The notes beneath the pieces were generated by a model, which ran no database searches, was not told where the DNA came from, and saw only the letters and a list, made by a program, of their open reading frames with translations. A stretch of DNA of 64,000 nucleotides from Lentzea nigeriaca. GTDB taxonomy: Bacteria; Actinomycetota; Actinomycetes; Mycobacteriales; Pseudonocardiaceae. The DNA is taken from contig NZ_JAFBCX010000001.1 of NCBI RefSeq assembly GCF_016907955.1, forward strand, positions 124,001-188,000. Direction: 5' to 3'. Made by a program: the position numbers and the translations under genes. Shown here piece by piece: positions 15,533 through 23,731 of the stretch; the stretch's first letter is position 1, and the number at the start of each line of letters is the position of its first letter.

Positions 15533-15976
15533 ATGGACTCACCTGAGGCGTTGTCCCCCGTGCTGAGTCAGCTCGCCTTTCACGTCGTGAAAGATTTGCG
15601 CGAACGGATCGCGCCGCTGCGCCTCGCGCCCCGCCCGATCCGCATCCTCACCGCGCTGCGCGCCAACCCCGGCCTCTCGCAGCAGGCGCTGGGCGCGTTG
15701 CTCGGACTGGCCCCCGCGCCCATGTCCCAGCTGTCCGACGACCTCGAACGGCGCGGGCTGGTCGAACGAGGGCGCCGGCCCGGTGATCGCCGGGCGTACG
15801 CGTTGCGGCTCACCGCGCGCGGTGAGGAGGTGGTGGCCGAGGTCGACGCCGCAGCCCGGGAGACCCAGCGGGCGCTGCTGCGGGGACTACGCCCGGAGCA
15901 GCGCCACGACCTGCTGGGGTTGTTGCGGCGGCTGGCCGACGTGCATCTGCTGCCCGGCGACCTGCCGCTCGACTGA
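15533..15976 (+). CDS. MarR-family transcriptional regulator
   Basis: The 147-residue winged-helix regulator has the MarR pattern. LSQQALGALLGLAPAPMSQLSDDLERRG is the recognition region (quoted in parts: LSQQALGALLGL and LSDDLERRGLVER), followed by a beta-wing GDRRAYALRLTARG. ATG 15533 has a GGAGG about 11 bases upstream; GTG 15521 lies on top of that site and is less likely. The nested dyads in the divergent promoter suggest it represses itself and the LLM oxidoreductase. The 3' end is 7 bases from the convergent propeller gene. Confidence 0.9.
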   Translation: MDSPEALSPVLSQLAFHVVKDLRERIAPLRLAPRPIRILTALRANPGLSQQALGALLGLAPAPMSQLSDDLERRGLVERGRRPGDRRAYALRLTARGEEVVAEVDAAARETQRALLRGLRPEQRHDLLGLLRRLADVHLLPGDLPLD

Positions 15977-15983
15977 GGATCGG

Positions 15984-17615
15984 CTACAGCCCGAACGCCA
16001 GTAGCACGGTGCCCTTGCCGGTGGGGTAGAAGGGGTAGTAGCCGGCCTGCACGTAGAGCATGCCGTCGACCACCACCGCGCCGCCGTTGGCCCCGATCGC
16101 CCGGCCCGCGCCGACGACCCCGTTGACGCCCTCGAAGTCCCGCACGGCGTCGAACTGCCACAGCAGCTTTCCGTCGGATGCGCTGAAGATCCGCATCTTG
16201 CCGTCCGCGCTGCCCTCGTACACCAGTCCCGGTGTGGTGGTCACCGCGGACGGGTAGGCCCGCTCGCACATCTGCGCGTACTTCGCCGCACCGCCGGTGC
16301 CGCAGCCGTCAGCCGGGTGCACGGACTTCCACTCGATCCTGCCGGTCGCCGCGTCCAGCGCGAAGATCGTCGCCGGGTTGCCGCGCCAGCTCGCCACGTA
16401 GATGCGGCGGCCGTCGAAGCTGCTGCCCCACGGGACGCCGGCGCTGCCGGGATCGGCGTGCGCCATGTCCGGAGTGGACAGTCGCGTGTGCCAGATCGTC
16501 TTGCCGGTCCTGGCGTCCAACGCCCAGTAGATGCCCGACTTCTGCGCGATGCCGAGCACCGGCTTGCCGTTGATGGTGAACAGGTTGCCGGTGGCGCCGA
16601 AGTCGAAGTTGCGGGCGGTGCCGTCGTAGTGCGACGGGCAGTACTCGGCGGGGTCGGGCCACGTGCACGACTGGTTGTGCACGTCGACGTCCTGCATCTG
16701 CCGCTTCCACCGGATGGTGCCGTCGTCGAGGTTCAGCGCCAGCACGCTGTCGATGTTGTCGGTCTTCTCCGCGCCGGTGCCGATGTGGGCGTTGCCGGTG
16801 CCGACGTACATGGTGCGCGACCCGGGATCGATGACCGGACTCGACCACACCGCCGCGCCGGCGGGACCGAACTTCGCCGCACCCGTGGGCCAGGTGCCGA
16901 TCCGCTTGGCCGGTGGCATCAGCGATCGCTTCCACACCACCTTGCCGGTCTTGAGGTCGAGCGCGTCGACGTGGCCGCCGAACGAGCAGCACGGGTAGTC
17001 GGGGGCGTTCGCCGAACCCGCCTCGTTGCTGGAGACGCCGACGTAGACGCGGTCGCCGAACACCATGGGGGAGCTGGTGATCCACGTCGCCACGTGCTCG
17101 TCGAGCTTGGTGGCCCAGTTCAGCTTCCCTGTGTCGCGGTCGAGCGAGTAGAGGAAGCCGCGGCTGTCACCGAAGTACACGTGATCACCGGAGACCGCGG
17201 CACCGTCGCGGACGATGTTCGGGTTCTCCGGTGGCCACGTCCCGGCGACCGGGGTGAGGTCGAAGGTCCACTTCGTCCTGCCGGTCCGCGCGTCCAGGGC
17301 GTGGAACTTCCCGTCCGGCGCGCCGACGTAGGCGACACCGCCGGTCACCGCGGGCTGGCTGCCCATCCGGGCGTACGGGACGTTCGGGTAGCTGAACGCC
17401 CACTTGAGCTTGAGGTCGCCCACGGTCTGCGGGGTGATCTTCTTCTCGCTCGCGTTGTGCCTGCTGCCGGAGACGTCCTTCTGCCATGTCGGCCAGTCCT
17501 GCCCGGTCGGCTGGCCGAGCGGGCTCACGACCGGCTCGTCCGACGAGGGCAGCAGATAGGGGCTGGACAGCGCGAGCCCGGTCGCCGCGACGACGGCGAG
17601 CATCTGCATTCGCAT
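15984..17615 (-). CDS. Secreted PQQ-type beta-propeller protein
   Basis: The 543-residue protein starts with a signal peptide (MRMQMLAVVAATGLALSS). It is otherwise built of repeated propeller blades whose outer strands end in motifs such as ALDARTGRTKW, SLDRDTGKLNW, ALDLKTGKVVW and ALDAATGRIEW. This is the pattern of PQQ-dependent alcohol-dehydrogenase-like and BamB-like proteins. Cofactor binding cannot be confirmed by eye. ATG 17615 gives the signal peptide; the frame continues upstream without a plausible start. It is the last gene of a leftward group with an NmrA reductase and a flavin hydroxylase, so it may be an extracellular oxidase of a pathway product. Confidence 0.82.
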   Translation of the reverse strand: MRMQMLAVVAATGLALSSPYLLPSSDEPVVSPLGQPTGQDWPTWQKDVSGSRHNASEKKITPQTVGDLKLKWAFSYPNVPYARMGSQPAVTGGVAYVGAPDGKFHALDARTGRTKWTFDLTPVAGTWPPENPNIVRDGAAVSGDHVYFGDSRGFLYSLDRDTGKLNWATKLDEHVATWITSSPMVFGDRVYVGVSSNEAGSANAPDYPCCSFGGHVDALDLKTGKVVWKRSLMPPAKRIGTWPTGAAKFGPAGAAVWSSPVIDPGSRTMYVGTGNAHIGTGAEKTDNIDSVLALNLDDGTIRWKRQMQDVDVHNQSCTWPDPAEYCPSHYDGTARNFDFGATGNLFTINGKPVLGIAQKSGIYWALDARTGKTIWHTRLSTPDMAHADPGSAGVPWGSSFDGRRIYVASWRGNPATIFALDAATGRIEWKSVHPADGCGTGGAAKYAQMCERAYPSAVTTTPGLVYEGSADGKMRIFSASDGKLLWQFDAVRDFEGVNGVVGAGRAIGANGGAVVVDGMLYVQAGYYPFYPTGKGTVLLAFGL

Positions 17616-17635
17616 TCTGGACAAGGGAAACCCCC

Positions 17636-18265
17636 TCAGTAGGCGATCTGCACCGCGCTGCGGAACGTGGCCGCGTCGGTGAGACGGGTCAGCATGTAGT
17701 GGGCGACGTCCGCGCGGGAGATCGACCAGCAGCCGGGCAGGTCGCTCGCGACCCGGTACCGGCCGGTGCGCCTGCCGTTGGTGAGCCGTGCCGCACGCAC
17801 GAGTGTCCACTCCAGACCGGAGGCGCGGACCTCCTGCTCCATCAGCCGCATGTCCGCATACGGCCGTTTCAGCAACGGGTGCAGCACAAAACGTGCCAGC
17901 GCGTACTCCGCGAACCGGGAACGCGGCGGCAGCCGCACCGAGCTCGTCGACACGGCGAGCAACCGGGACACGCCCGCGTCCCGCATGGCCGCGATGACGT
18001 TCCCGGTGCCCGCGGAGTACACCGTCGTGGCGTGCCTGCGGTAGCCGATGCCGAGCGCGGACACGACGGCGGCGGTGCCGTCCACGACCCCGACCACGCT
18101 GTCCGGGTCGTGGACGTCACCGCGCCGGACGTGGAGCCGGTCGTGCCGTACCGGCACCGCGCCGGGGTCGCGGGCCAGCGCCACCACCTCGTGCCCGGCG
18201 TCGAGCGCCTGACGCAGCAGCTCGACGCCGGTGCCGCCGGTGGCACCGAAGACCGCGAGCTTCAC
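17636..18265 (-). CDS. NmrA-like NAD(P)-binding reductase
   Basis: The 209-residue atypical short-chain reductase has the N-terminal KLAVFGATGGTGVELL nucleotide motif and a Rossmann fold, with RGDVHDPDSV after strand 3 and VSALGIGYR. It lacks the classical YxxxK pair, as NmrA-type proteins do. GTG 18265 overlaps the stop of the flavin hydroxylase (GTGA). A second protein of this group is in the type II PKS operon (33696-34289). Relatives in aromatic polyketide clusters reduce or bind NAD(P) during ring tailoring; the substrate here is unknown. Confidence 0.82.
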   Translation of the reverse strand: MKLAVFGATGGTGVELLRQALDAGHEVVALARDPGAVPVRHDRLHVRRGDVHDPDSVVGVVDGTAAVVSALGIGYRRHATTVYSAGTGNVIAAMRDAGVSRLLAVSTSSVRLPPRSRFAEYALARFVLHPLLKRPYADMRLMEQEVRASGLEWTLVRAARLTNGRRTGRYRVASDLPGCWSISRADVAHYMLTRLTDAATFRSAVQIAY

Positions 18266-19686
18266 TTCGCGACGAGGTCGGCCGAGACGGCGGCCAGCAG
18301 GTCCGCGCGGCTCGCGCCGGGCAGCTGCGGCGGCGGGCCGCCGGAGAGCACCTTGCCGACCCGCGCGCGGATCTCGTCGTCCGCGTACAGGGCGGACGGC
18401 GGCTTCAGCATCATCATGACGTTCGCGACGCGGCGCCACACCTCCTCGTCCTGGGACGCGGCGGCGACGGCGGTGCCGAACGTGACGACGCCGGCCGGAG
18501 GACGCTGCGGCTGACGGCCGTTCACCGTCGCCTCCCACAGCCCGGCGCGGCCGCGGTCGTTCATCACTGCCTCCTCGAACCACGGCCGCACGAGCCGCGT
18601 CGACCGCGCCACGAACTCGCGTGCCTGCGTCTCACCGGGTTCGGGGTGCTCCGCGAGGAGATCCGCGAGCAGGAACGCCTCCTGCAAACCGAGCGAGACA
18701 CCGCGGCCGTACGCGGGGTTCGTGGTGCACAGCGCGTCGCCGATCGGGAAGAACCCCTCCACCAGCGGCTGGCCCTCGACCGGCAGGCGCAGCGAGTTGT
18801 CCAGGCTGCCCATGGAGTACACCGGCGAGATCGGCTCCGAGTTGCCAGGCGCGACCCAGCCCGCGAGCAACGGCGTCGCGCGGACCGCCGCGGTGAACGC
18901 CTCCTCCTCGCGCAGGCCCTTCATCTGGGTGTCCTCGGGCAGCACGCCCAGCGAGATGGAGAACGTCCCGTTGTCGCCGAGGAACAGCACGGCCGTGTAG
19001 TGGTCCCACAGCCCGCCCGCGCCGAAGCCGCGGTTGAGCGGGCCGGGCGGCCGCTCACTGCGCTGCCGGTAGTACCGGGTGTAGTAGACGATCTTGCAGC
19101 TCTCGCTGGTCACGTCCCTGCCGGGCAGATCGGCGTCGGCGAGCCAGGTGTCGGCGGCTGTCTTGCGGCCGGTGGCGTCGACGACCAGGTCGGCCTCGAT
19201 CGTCTCGCCGTCGGCCAGCCGCACACCCGTGACCCGGTTGCCGGACGCGACCAGGCCACGCACGGTCGCCCCGGTCCTCACCGACACGCCCGGCCTCGCC
19301 AGCGCGCGTTCCCGCAGCACGAGCTCGAACGTCGAGCGGCGGCTCAGCACCATCCGCAGGTCGTCGTCCTCCGGCCTGCGGGTGATGCCGCCCAGCATCG
19401 GCGGTGGGTAGTCGGCGAGGTTCACCTCACCGGCGCCAGCCGCGCGCAGGCCGTCGTAGACGTCACGGGCCCGGTCGCGCAGCAGGTTGCAGCCGAGCGA
19501 CGCGAACGCGTGCGACTGCAGGAACTGCGGCACGGTCGGGCGGTGCCACGTCGCCGCACTGTCCACAGTAGAGGGTGGCTCGTCCGTCGACCGCTCCAGG
19601 ATTCGCACCCGGTGGCCCTGGTCGGCCAGAGCGAGCGCGGCGCCGAACCCGATGACGCTGCCGCCGACGATGATGACGTTGCTCAT
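18262..19686 (-). CDS. FAD-dependent oxidoreductase/hydroxylase
   Basis: The 474-residue protein has the N-terminal FAD motif VIIVGGSVIGFGAALALA, an ILERS acidic strand end, a VVDATGRKT motif and PIGDALCTTNPAYGRGVSL as the second FAD-binding motif. This pattern fits large flavin hydroxylases and halogenase-like proteins. The halogenase WxWxIP motif was not seen, so oxygenation is more likely. It overlaps the downstream reductase and lies 28 bases after the SnoaL-like gene. It probably hydroxylates the aromatic polyketide or an activated starter. Confidence 0.85.
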   Translation of the reverse strand: MSNVIIVGGSVIGFGAALALADQGHRVRILERSTDEPPSTVDSAATWHRPTVPQFLQSHAFASLGCNLLRDRARDVYDGLRAAGAGEVNLADYPPPMLGGITRRPEDDDLRMVLSRRSTFELVLRERALARPGVSVRTGATVRGLVASGNRVTGVRLADGETIEADLVVDATGRKTAADTWLADADLPGRDVTSESCKIVYYTRYYRQRSERPPGPLNRGFGAGGLWDHYTAVLFLGDNGTFSISLGVLPEDTQMKGLREEEAFTAAVRATPLLAGWVAPGNSEPISPVYSMGSLDNSLRLPVEGQPLVEGFFPIGDALCTTNPAYGRGVSLGLQEAFLLADLLAEHPEPGETQAREFVARSTRLVRPWFEEAVMNDRGRAGLWEATVNGRQPQRPPAGVVTFGTAVAAASQDEEVWRRVANVMMMLKPPSALYADDEIRARVGKVLSGGPPPQLPGASRADLLAAVSADLVAK

Positions 19687-19714
19687 GCCCAGATCTCCTG
19701 TCCTGGTTCCCTTG

Positions 19715-20110
19715 TCACGAGTTCCAGAACTCGTCGATGGTGTACAGGTCGTTCGGGTAGGTCCAGAACTCCGCGATCTTGCCGTCGACGATGCGCGCCA
19801 CGTTGACGAACGGCATCTCCAGCGCGACGCCCTTGCGCTCGTACTTGGTGTGCAACAGTGCGAACGCGTGGTTCTCGCTCGCGCCGATCTCCAGCACGTC
19901 CATCTGGATCTTGCCGTCGGTCAGCTCGAACATCTTGGTGGCGAAGGCGATCGACTCCTCCAGCCCGTGGTGCTCGCCGGACAGCGGGCTGCGGCCGGGG
20001 TAGTGGTGCACGGAGTTCTCGTGCCAGTACGAGCCGGCGGTCTGGACGTCACCGACACCGAAGGCGTCGTAGACCTTGCGCATCAGCTCGACATTGGGGT
20101 GATCGGTCAT
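19715..20110 (-). CDS. SnoaL-like (NTF2-fold) protein
   Basis: The 131-residue single-domain protein has the SnoaL pattern: an N-terminal helix LMRKVYDAFGVGD, a central HEN..HHYPGRSPLSG stretch, and a terminal strand VNVARIVDGKIAEFW. Family members cyclise polyketides (SnoaL) or hydroxylate or hydrolyse small molecules. ATG 20110 overlaps the E1-beta stop by four bases (TCATGA on the plus strand), so it is coupled to the 2-oxoacid dehydrogenase genes. The specific role is unknown. Confidence 0.82.
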   Translation of the reverse strand: MTDHPNVELMRKVYDAFGVGDVQTAGSYWHENSVHHYPGRSPLSGEHHGLEESIAFATKMFELTDGKIQMDVLEIGASENHAFALLHTKYERKGVALEMPFVNVARIVDGKIAEFWTYPNDLYTIDEFWNS

Positions 20111-21129
20111 GACGCTCGCTCCTGTCCTGCGAAGGCGGGGATCGTGGCGCGGACCGCGGTCACGATCTGGTCGGCGCCGGGCGTGTACGCGTCTTCCAGC
20201 GCGGGGGTGAACGGAACCGGGGCGTGCGGCGCGGTCACCGTGCGCACGGGTCCGCGCAATGCGTGGAACGCGTGCTCCGCGACCAGTGCCGCGATGTCGC
20301 CCGCCACGCCGCAGCGCGGGGTCGCCTCGTCGGCCACCACCAGGTGCCCGGTCCGGCGGACGCTGTCGTAGATGGTCTCGATGTCCAGAGGTGAGATCGT
20401 GCGCGGATCGACGACCTCGCACTCGATACCCTCGGCGGCCAGCACGTCGGCCGCCTTCTCCGCCTCGGCGACCATGCGGCCGAGCGCGACGATCGTGCAG
20501 TCCCGGCCGGGGCGGGCGATGCGCGCCTGGCCGAGCGGCACGACGTACGGAGGCTCCGGCACCTCGCCGTGGCTGAAGTAGAGCATCTTGTGCTCGAAGA
20601 AGATCACCGGGTCGTCGTCCCGGATCGCCGCCGCCATCAGACCCTTGGCGTCGGCGGGCGTGGCCGGCAGCACGACCTTGAGCCCCGGGACGTGCGCGAA
20701 GATCGGGTACAGCACCTGCGAGTGCTGCGCGCCGCGCCGCATGCCCGCGCCGTACATCGCCCGCAGTACGAGGGGAACCCGCGCCTTGCCCGCGGTCATG
20801 TACCGCAGCTTGGCCGCCTGGTTGAGGATCTGGTCGAAGCAGACGCCGGCGAAGTCGACGAACAGCAGGTCCGCGACCGGCCGCAGCCCGGTCGCCGCGG
20901 CACCCACCGCGGCACCGACGAACGCGGCCTCGGTGATCGGCGTGTCGAAGACCCGGTCCGGGAAGTGCTCGTGCAGCCCCTGCGTGGGTCCCCACGCGTT
21001 GCCGAGCCTGCCGTCGCAGCCGGTGCCGCCGATGTTGTCCTCGCCGAACACCACGACGGACGGATCGTGTTGCATCTCCTGCCGCAGCGCCTCGCCGACG
21101 GCCTGTAGGTAGGACAGAACTCGTGTCAT
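20107..21129 (-). CDS. 2-oxoacid dehydrogenase E1 beta subunit
   Basis: The 340-residue protein matches the pyruvate/acetoin/branched-chain dehydrogenase E1-beta layout. The pyrimidine-binding domain has VVFGEDNIGGTGG-like and ITEAAFVGAAVGAA motifs; the transketolase C-terminal domain has VVDPRTISPLDIETI. The conserved acidic residue for ThDP activation lies in DTPITEAA. With E1 alpha it would decarboxylate a 2-oxoacid on thiamine diphosphate. No E2 or E3 gene is in the window, so it either borrows housekeeping E2 or transfers the acyl group directly to a carrier. ATG 21129 starts the family's TRVLSYLQAV strand. Confidence 0.9.
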   Translation of the reverse strand: MTRVLSYLQAVGEALRQEMQHDPSVVVFGEDNIGGTGCDGRLGNAWGPTQGLHEHFPDRVFDTPITEAAFVGAAVGAAATGLRPVADLLFVDFAGVCFDQILNQAAKLRYMTAGKARVPLVLRAMYGAGMRRGAQHSQVLYPIFAHVPGLKVVLPATPADAKGLMAAAIRDDDPVIFFEHKMLYFSHGEVPEPPYVVPLGQARIARPGRDCTIVALGRMVAEAEKAADVLAAEGIECEVVDPRTISPLDIETIYDSVRRTGHLVVADEATPRCGVAGDIAALVAEHAFHALRGPVRTVTAPHAPVPFTPALEDAYTPGADQIVTAVRATIPAFAGQERAS

Positions 21130-21251
21130 GTTCTCCGCCCCAGTTGGTGGACGAATCAGATGGGTGGGCGACTCGGTCCGGTGGGCGCTCGGTCCGGTGC
21201 TGGACGAGCCATCCGGTTGCCGGGCGAGTCGCCGCGAGCCGGTCAGCGGGC

Positions 21252-22235
21252 TCAGTAGGTGACGTAGACGTCGGTGAGCAGCTCGCTGATGTCGGGATCC
21301 TTGGCGGACTTGGCTTCCTCGACCGCGTGGTCGATCAGGGCCCGCACGGCGGCGTCGATCTCGGCGATCTCGGCGGTCGTGAGCCATTCGTCCTCGAGCG
21401 CGCGGATCGCGAAGAGCTGCAGGCAGTCCTGTTCGGCGCGCAGCCGGTCCACCTCGCCCTCGGCGCGGTAGGCCTGCTGGTCCCAGCCCTCCATGTGGCC
21501 GAAGAACCGGTGTGCCTTGCAGTCCAGCAAAGTCGGCCCGCCACCGCTGCGCGCCCGCTGCACCGCGCCGGCGGCGGCTTCCCGCACGGCGAGCACGTCG
21601 TAGCCGTCCACGACGGCCGCCGGGATGCCCAGTGCCTCGGCGCGGGGTGCGATGTCCTTGCCGCCCAGGTGGAATCGGGTTCCGGTGGCCTGCGCGTAGC
21701 CGTTGTCCTCGACGACGAAGACGATCGGAAGCTGCCAGACCGCCGCCAGGACCAGGCTTTCGGCGAACGCGCCCTGGTTGGCGCCGCCGTCGCCGACGAA
21801 CGCGACGGACACCTGGTCGGTGCCGCGCACCTTGGCCGACAACGCGGAACCGCAGCTCAGCGGGACCCCGCCGGCCGCGACCCCGTTGGCGCCCAGCATG
21901 CCGCGGCCGAAGTCGGCGATGTGCATCGAACCGCCCTTGCCGCCGCACAGGCCGCCGGCCCTGCCGTAGATCTCCAGCATCATCGCGGTGACGTCGCAGC
22001 CCTTCGCGATGGCGTGGCCGTGTCCGCGATGTGTGCTCGCGATGTAGTCGTCGCCGGTCAGGACGGTGCACACGCCGGTGGCGACCGCCTCCTGCCCCGC
22101 GTAGAGGTGCACCGCGCCGGGGATCTCGCCGCCGGGGAACTCGGTGTGCACTCGCTCCTCGAACTCGCGGATCGTCCGCATGGTGCGGTAGATGTCGATC
22201 AGTTCGGCCCGGTCGGGCCTCGGGTGGTCCGGCAT
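21252..22235 (-). CDS. 2-oxoacid dehydrogenase E1 alpha subunit
   Basis: The 327-residue ThDP enzyme has the cofactor motif beginning GDGGANQG and ending with the conserved Asn of VEDNGYA, plus the STHRGHGHAIAKG and GGKGGSMH motifs of acetoin/pyruvate dehydrogenase alpha subunits. It is the first gene of the leftward group, 122 bases upstream of E1 beta. In this context the pair may provide a starter or two-carbon unit for a PKS or activate an acid for tailoring. The substrate is not readable from sequence. Confidence 0.9.
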   Translation of the reverse strand: MPDHPRPDRAELIDIYRTMRTIREFEERVHTEFPGGEIPGAVHLYAGQEAVATGVCTVLTGDDYIASTHRGHGHAIAKGCDVTAMMLEIYGRAGGLCGGKGGSMHIADFGRGMLGANGVAAGGVPLSCGSALSAKVRGTDQVSVAFVGDGGANQGAFAESLVLAAVWQLPIVFVVEDNGYAQATGTRFHLGGKDIAPRAEALGIPAAVVDGYDVLAVREAAAGAVQRARSGGGPTLLDCKAHRFFGHMEGWDQQAYRAEGEVDRLRAEQDCLQLFAIRALEDEWLTTAEIAEIDAAVRALIDHAVEEAKSAKDPDISELLTDVYVTY

Positions 22236-22974
22236 GGTTCCACGCCCCTCGATGCCGTTGCGCTGTGTCGGCCCGCGGTCAGCCGCGTCTCATTTCGTCG
22301 TGCACTAATATCGTTTGACTTCGCCGGGATATTTGCGCTCCGGCGTTCTCGTCGGCCGAATCTATCCATCACTTCCTGTAACGGCAACCGGCTCTTTCGA
22401 CTGCACTCCGCAATCATCGCGGGGAGTGCGGCAAGGTCAACTTCAGGAGTGGGACGCGGCGATTGCGAACTGGCTGCTCGCGGTGCCGGCGCAAATGTTG
22501 ACCGGTGCGCCGGTCCCCGCCGCGGGGGGATTGGTCCCAATCGATCTGGGACGCTCTTCCTGCGGCGAACGGGCGAATTCCCGGACCATCCGGGACGTCA
22601 CTCTCGGCGTCAATGGTGGTTGCCCGTCCGTGCCGGGGATTCCATGCGGCGACTCGTGTCCGAATTGCCCGGAATTATCCGGAATTTGATTCCGCCCGCC
22701 CTGGAATTGGCTACGAACATGGCGGTTCACTCGTCCGGTTGAATCGTCTACTATTCGGCCGTTCGGAGCTGAATGACCCTGCGTGAGATGGGAGTACCGA
22801 CCGAAGAGGGCGGTGTTGCGCGACGGTGTGTCACCGTTGTAACTGATCGACAGGTCGTAATCGCAGTCCGTTGCAGACCGACAGGGGTGATGCTATTTTG
22901 AGATTTGCGTCGATCACATAAATCGGCGCTTGCTGTGGGGTGATCTGCTGGCATACTCGGGGGGTTGGTTCGCA
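22236..22974. promoter_or_regulatory. Long non-coding intergenic region with candidate promoter for the histidine kinase
   Basis: This 739-base divergent spacer is less G/C-rich than its neighbours and holds no gene I can support. Short open frames lack ribosome sites and codon bias. A candidate promoter TTGCAG (22871-22876), 17-base spacer, TATTTT (22894-22899) lies 75 bases upstream of the kinase start. A Shine-Dalgarno-like GGGGGG tract precedes ATG 22975. The length suggests complex regulation or a lost gene. Confidence 0.4.
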
Positions 22975-23691
22975 ATGAGTGTCGTCAATTGGTTAGCGGC
23001 CAGCGACGAGACGCTCGACGATCACAGCCCGTCCGCCCGGCAGAGGTGCCCAGACCGTGACGCGCTCGTCCGTTTGCGTCGTGACCTGCACGACCAGGTG
23101 GGCTCAGCGCTCGTCGGCGTGAGCATGCAGGTCGAGGCGGCCCAGCGGTTGCTGGAGACCGACCCGGCCGAGGCGCGGCAGTTGCTCGAGGACGTGCGTG
23201 CGGAGACGTTGTCGCTGGTACAGCAGATCAGGGGGATCGCGTCGAGCCGGGACGGTGTCGCCTGCGACGGGCCTACCGGCGCCGGCATCGGCGTCGCGGT
23301 GCGGACCATGGTCGCCAGGATGAACCGGGTCGTCGGCGACCGCGTGCGGATCACCGCGGAGGTCGCCCCCGAGGTGGACCGCCTCCACCCGCGCGACCGA
23401 GGCGCGGGCGCGGCGGTGTTCTGGATCGTTCGCGAAGCACTCACGAATGTCTTGAAACACTCGAATGCCAGGTTTAGCTCAGTTTCGGTGACGGTGCGTG
23501 GCGGCGATTTGTGCGTTCGGGTGGAAGATGACGGTGTCGGATTCCCTGCGCAACGCACATCGCGCGGTTCCGGGTTGATGAACATGGTGGAACGTGCGCG
23601 TGAACGCGGAGGCTGGTGCCGGGTCGGCCCGCGACAGCCGCGTGGATTCGCGGTGAGTGCGGCAGTGCCGCTGACCGCACACCGGAGCTGA
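22975..23691 (+). CDS. Cytoplasmic NarL-type sensor histidine kinase
   Basis: The 238-residue kinase contains only the transmitter. The HisKA_3 helix RLRRDLHDQVGSAL has phospho-acceptor His39. An HATPase domain carries an N-box (REALTNVLKHSNA), a G1 box (VEDDGVGFP) and a G2 box (SRGSGLMNMVERA). It has no membrane segment and only about 30 residues before the HisKA_3 helix, so the usual sensor input is absent. It may respond through a partner protein. Codon 7 is TTA (22993-22995), the rare leucine codon read by bldA tRNA in streptomycetes. It lies 40 bases upstream of its response regulator. Confidence 0.9.
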   Translation: MSVVNWLAASDETLDDHSPSARQRCPDRDALVRLRRDLHDQVGSALVGVSMQVEAAQRLLETDPAEARQLLEDVRAETLSLVQQIRGIASSRDGVACDGPTGAGIGVAVRTMVARMNRVVGDRVRITAEVAPEVDRLHPRDRGAGAAVFWIVREALTNVLKHSNARFSSVSVTVRGGDLCVRVEDDGVGFPAQRTSRGSGLMNMVERARERGGWCRVGPRQPRGFAVSAAVPLTAHRS

Positions 23692-23731
23692 ACAACGAGT
23701 ACTGGCCGATTGCCTTTTCGCAGGGGATCTC

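Noticed and set aside
22315-22786. Small protein genes in the long intergenic spacer
   Set aside because: Short frames on both strands lack ribosome sites and GC3 bias and resemble no family; promoter-like features fit better.
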